Under the pieces are notes generated by a model. The model was given only the letters and a program-made list of their open reading frames with translations. It had not been told where the DNA came from and did no database searches. A stretch of DNA of 64,000 nucleotides, from positions 434,001 to 498,000 of the forward strand of contig NZ_HG916854.1 in NCBI RefSeq assembly GCF_000577275.2. Direction: 5' to 3'. This DNA is from Rhizobium favelukesii (GTDB taxonomy: Bacteria; Pseudomonadota; Alphaproteobacteria; Rhizobiales; Rhizobiaceae). The position numbers and the translations under genes are program-made. Shown piece by piece: positions 61,429-64,000 of the stretch; within the stretch, counting starts at the first letter, position 1, and each line of letters begins with the position of its first letter.

Positions 61429-62459
61429 CGCAGCATCGCTCCGACGTCGATTGTCTGCCCCTTGGCTGCACTGTCATAGGCGGCCTCGACAAGGGCAAAC
61501 GTCTTCAGATTGTCGGCCCCGGATGTTGAGTGCTCGGCGCCGCGCTTCAACTGATCGACCCAATGCTGCTGGATCGCGTGGACGCTCTCTTGGATGTTGT
61601 GCCATGGCCGCGAGGCCCATGGCAGCAACTTTGGAGATACGTCCGTGGTCGTCGTGCCCTGCGCGTTTGTTACCTGGAGGCCGTAGCCTTGCGTCAGACG
61701 GATGGTGCCCTCGGAGCCATCAAGCTCGATCAATGTCTCCGGGAACGGTTCCTTGGAGAGCTTCGTCGCGTAGCTGACGTCTACCACCGAGGTGGCGCCG
61801 TTTTCGTGGTCAAGGAGAATGGTCGCCACGTCCTCGCCCTTGATCTTCGGGTTGACCCGTTTGGTGCGAGCCGTGAGTGAGGAAACATCGCCAAGGATAT
61901 AGCGGGCGATATCGATCGTATGGATGCCGAGGTCTTCGATGATGAACCGCTCGCCCTCTGCCAGGTACGGCTGACCGGAGAAGACGTCGTAACCCGAACG
62001 GAAGGAAAAACGCCCCCAGAAGGGGGTGCCGATGGCGCCTGCATCCAGCGCCTTTCTGACCGCCTGTATCGGTGTTTGCCAGCGGAAGTTCTCGTGGATC
62101 ATCAACGCTACGCCGGCATGGCGGCACGCCTCGACCATCGCCTTTGCGTCCGATAGCGTCTTGGCGAACGGCTTCTGGCAGATGGCCGCTATGTTGCGCC
62201 TGGCAGCCATTTCCACGAGGGCGCGGTGGCTCTGTGCTGTCGTGGCAATGTCGACGAAATCGAACCAGCCGTCGGCGAACAACGCCTCGGCATCGCTATA
62301 GCGACGATCGATACCGAACTGATCGCCAACAACCTTCAGCCGCTCGGGATCGCGATCGCAGATCGCGACGATCCTGGCGCCTTCGACATCGTTCCAGGCG
62401 TGCATCTGGTTGATCGCAAAGAAGCCGCAACCGATCAATGCACCTTTCAATTCAGTCAT
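61425..62459 (-). CDS. apdG: D-apiose dehydrogenase-like oxidoreductase (Gfo/Idh/MocA family)
   Basis: NAD(P)-dependent sugar dehydrogenase, probably oxidising D-apiose to D-apionolactone. The 344-residue protein starts 'MTELKGALIGCGFFAINQMH' with the Rossmann GxGxxx motif. It has the catalytic Lys in 'ICQKPFAKTL' and the Asp-His pair in 'EDLGIHTIDIARYILG'. 'MIHENFRWQTPI' is a family mark and 'FRSGYDVFSGQPYL' follows. From memory the sequence resembles the characterised ApdG of Rhizobium etli. The ATG at 62459 is preferred; the frame runs up to 62528 inside the permease gene. It overlaps the lactonase gene by four bases, so the two products are made together. Confidence 0.8.
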   Translation of the reverse strand: MTELKGALIGCGFFAINQMHAWNDVEGARIVAICDRDPERLKVVGDQFGIDRRYSDAEALFADGWFDFVDIATTAQSHRALVEMAARRNIAAICQKPFAKTLSDAKAMVEACRHAGVALMIHENFRWQTPIQAVRKALDAGAIGTPFWGRFSFRSGYDVFSGQPYLAEGERFIIEDLGIHTIDIARYILGDVSSLTARTKRVNPKIKGEDVATILLDHENGATSVVDVSYATKLSKEPFPETLIELDGSEGTIRLTQGYGLQVTNAQGTTTTDVSPKLLPWASRPWHNIQESVHAIQQHWVDQLKRGAEHSTSGADNLKTFALVEAAYDSAAKGQTIDVGAMLR

Positions 62460-62460
62460 T

Positions 62461-63525
62461 TCAACCTGCCTTTGCCATCTGCATGAGAGTGACGCGTTGT
62501 TGCAGGCGGCGCTGCGCCTGGTCGACAACCACGGCGATGATGATCACCAATCCCTTGATGACCATCTGCCAGAAGGACGAGACCCCCATCATCACCAATC
62601 CATCCGAGAGAATGCCGATCACGAATGCTCCGATGATCGTGCCGCCGATCGTCCCGCGTCCGCCCGACATCGACGTGCCGCCAAGAACGGCCGCGGCGAT
62701 CGCGTTGAGCTCGAAGCTCTCACCGGTCGCCGGGTGCGAGGCCATCAACTCTGACGAGATGATGACACCGACGATCGCCGCGCAAAGGCCGGAGAACATG
62801 TAGACGAAGATCTTTACCAGGTCGACGCGGATACCCGACATCCGTGCGGCGCGCTCGTTACCGCCGACGGCAAAGATATGACGGCCAATTGGCGTCGAGC
62901 GCGCGACATAGGCGGCGAGCAGCGCAAGTACGATCAGAATCCAGATCGATACCGGCAGGCCGAAAATGCGCCCCGCGCCGAAGAAGTCGAAGCCGGTCGT
63001 CGCATATTCGGGCCGGCCGACAAGATTCGGAAAGGTCTGGCCGTCCGACGAGAGCAGCGCCAGCCCACGTGCGATGTAAAGGGTGCCGAGCGTCGCAATA
63101 AAGGGCGCGACGTTGAGCTTGGTAATCAGCAGACCATTGATGAGGCCGATGAGGAGGCCGATCGAAAGCGTGATGAATACGATCTCGAAGAGGTTGAAAT
63201 AGATGGTGTAGCCGATTGGCAGTTCGATGCCGTAAAGGATCAGACCGCCGGCGACCATGCCGCAAAGCCCGACGATCGATCCGACTGACAGGTCGATGCC
63301 GCCGGTGATGATGACGAAGGTCATGCCCATCGCCAGGAAGGCGTTGAGCGCGACATGCTTCGACATCAGGATCATGTTTGCAGTCGAGGTGAAGTTCGGC
63401 GCGAAGATCGCAAAGAAGATGATAACGGCAAACAGCGCGATGAACGTCCTGAGCTTCATCAGCGTCAGCAGTACAGAACCGTTCGCGCTCGCAGGCGAAG
63501 TATTGGATGAGGTGGCCGCCGTCAT
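62461..63525 (-). CDS. Sugar ABC transporter permease (RbsC type)
   Basis: Inner-membrane permease of a monosaccharide importer. The 354-residue protein has about ten helices. Its hallmark stretches are 'GMTFVIITGGIDLSVGSIVGL', 'INGLLITKLNVAPFIATLGT', 'GRHIFAVGGNERAARMSGI' and 'IAAAVLGGTSMSGGRGTIGG', all typical of the RbsC/XylH family. It overlaps the ATPase gene by four bases at its start, and its stop lies one base before the dehydrogenase start. First complete gene of the operon in this window; the binding protein should lie to the right. The neighbours suggest free D-apiose as substrate. Confidence 0.93.
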   Translation of the reverse strand: MTAATSSNTSPASANGSVLLTLMKLRTFIALFAVIIFFAIFAPNFTSTANMILMSKHVALNAFLAMGMTFVIITGGIDLSVGSIVGLCGMVAGGLILYGIELPIGYTIYFNLFEIVFITLSIGLLIGLINGLLITKLNVAPFIATLGTLYIARGLALLSSDGQTFPNLVGRPEYATTGFDFFGAGRIFGLPVSIWILIVLALLAAYVARSTPIGRHIFAVGGNERAARMSGIRVDLVKIFVYMFSGLCAAIVGVIISSELMASHPATGESFELNAIAAAVLGGTSMSGGRGTIGGTIIGAFVIGILSDGLVMMGVSSFWQMVIKGLVIIIAVVVDQAQRRLQQRVTLMQMAKAG

Positions 63526-64000
63526 GACGCGAGTTTCCCTTGATGTCCGTGTCCCTTGGCCGAAGCCGCGATGATGGCTTCTTCCGTGGCCTCGCTCCGG
63601 TCGAAGACGGCGACCAGCTGGCCGTTGCTTAAGACCGCGATTCGATCGGAAAGCGCCATGACCTCTTCGAGGTCAGACGTCGAAAACAAAATGGCGAGCC
63701 CGTTTGCCGCCAGCCGGCGCATGGTGCGAAAGACATCGGCCTTGGCGCCCACATCGATGCCACGGCTTGGCTCGTCCATCAAAAGCACCTTTGGATTGGT
63801 CATCAGTGCCTTGCCGATGACCACCTTCTGCTGATTGCCGCCCGACATAGAGGTTACTTCGAAATCCGGGTTGGGCGCCTTGATTGAAAGATCGCGGATC
63901 GCATCGCGAATGGCGTTCTTCTCGGCGCTGCCGTCGATATGGAAGAGGCGGGTGAAGCGGCCAAGGCTTGCCAGGGTTAGGTTGGAAGCGATGGAAAGGA
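63522..64000 (-). CDS. Sugar ABC transporter ATP-binding protein (RbsA type), 3' part only
   Basis: C-terminal part of a double ATPase; the frame stays open to the window edge, so the gene continues to the right. Visible are the degenerate second ABC module: 'VTSMSGGNQQKVVIGKAL' (signature), 'VLLMDEPSRGIDVGAKADV' (Walker B with the RbsA-type 'GIDVGAK'), 'GLAILFSTSDLEEVMALSDRIAVL'. The upstream visible part ('NLTLASLGRFTRLFHIDG') also fits RbsA. It overlaps the permease gene by four bases. Confidence 0.9.
   Translation of the reverse strand, partial: LSIASNLTLASLGRFTRLFHIDGSAEKNAIRDAIRDLSIKAPNPDFEVTSMSGGNQQKVVIGKALMTNPKVLLMDEPSRGIDVGAKADVFRTMRRLAANGLAILFSTSDLEEVMALSDRIAVLSNGQLVAVFDRSEATEEAIIAASAKGHGHQGKLAS

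Overview
This 64 kb window looks like DNA from a Rhizobiaceae bacterium (Rhizobium/Ensifer group), probably an accessory replicon or a catabolic part of a chromosome. The evidence is the gene content: orfA-pit phosphate uptake, an MctP-type monocarboxylate permease with its own two-component pair, a GlgE/TreS-maltokinase/GlgB operon, DUF982, DUF72 and CsbD genes, many small orphan proteins of rhizobial type, and a dense set of ABC importers for sugars and oligomers. Replicon and species cannot be fixed from the sequence alone.

Layout. (1) 0-6.3 kb: the end of a peptide-type ABC importer on the + strand converges on a minus-strand operon for sugar-acid catabolism. That operon holds an L-arabinonate-type dehydratase, an RraA-fold aldolase gene broken by one frameshift, and a D-2-hydroxyacid dehydrogenase; a perfect palindrome lies in its promoter region. 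(2) 6.5-16.7 kb: a DUF72 protein, then a three-gene alpha-glucan operon (GlgE, a TreS-maltokinase fusion, GlgB). GlgE carries an extra N-terminal amylase-like domain that has lost its catalytic residues. (3) 16.8-27 kb: accessory region. It contains a tyrosinase-like di-copper protein followed by a chymotrypsin-like protease fused to a DNA/RNA non-specific nuclease, then many small orphan genes, including a tight operon of three tiny genes, one only 55 codons long. (4) 27-32.5 kb: a bifunctional penicillin-binding protein with a BA14K-like tail, an IS4/IS701-type insertion sequence with inverted repeats, and a decayed GntR/FCD regulator. (5) 32.5-39.2 kb: orfA-pit with PHO-box-like sites, a Nudix hydrolase, and the mctP/mctR/mctS set. 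(6) 39.8-47.8 kb: a divergent locus for uronate/aldarate use. A five-gene oligopeptide-type ABC importer runs left, and GntR, mannonate dehydratase and KdgD run right, with shared operator-like repeats. (7) 47.8-52 kb: accessory DNA with three minus-strand terminators, a DUF982 gene, CsbD and a broken adenylate cyclase gene. (8) 52-64 kb: eleven co-directional minus-strand genes that I read as a D-apiose/apioside catabolic operon. It has an RbsAC-type importer, a D-apiose dehydrogenase-like protein, a D-apionate lactonase-like protein, DhaK/DhaL, and a second MalEFGK-type importer with a cytoplasmic apiosidase-like hydrolase.

The two most notable systems are the apiose/apioside operon and the tyrosinase plus protease-nuclease pair. 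Several genes (RraA-like, cyclase, GntR remnant, a small HTH-like ORF) carry frameshifts that are either real decay or base-calling errors in homopolymers. Family assignments come from motif recognition by eye; no database search was possible.
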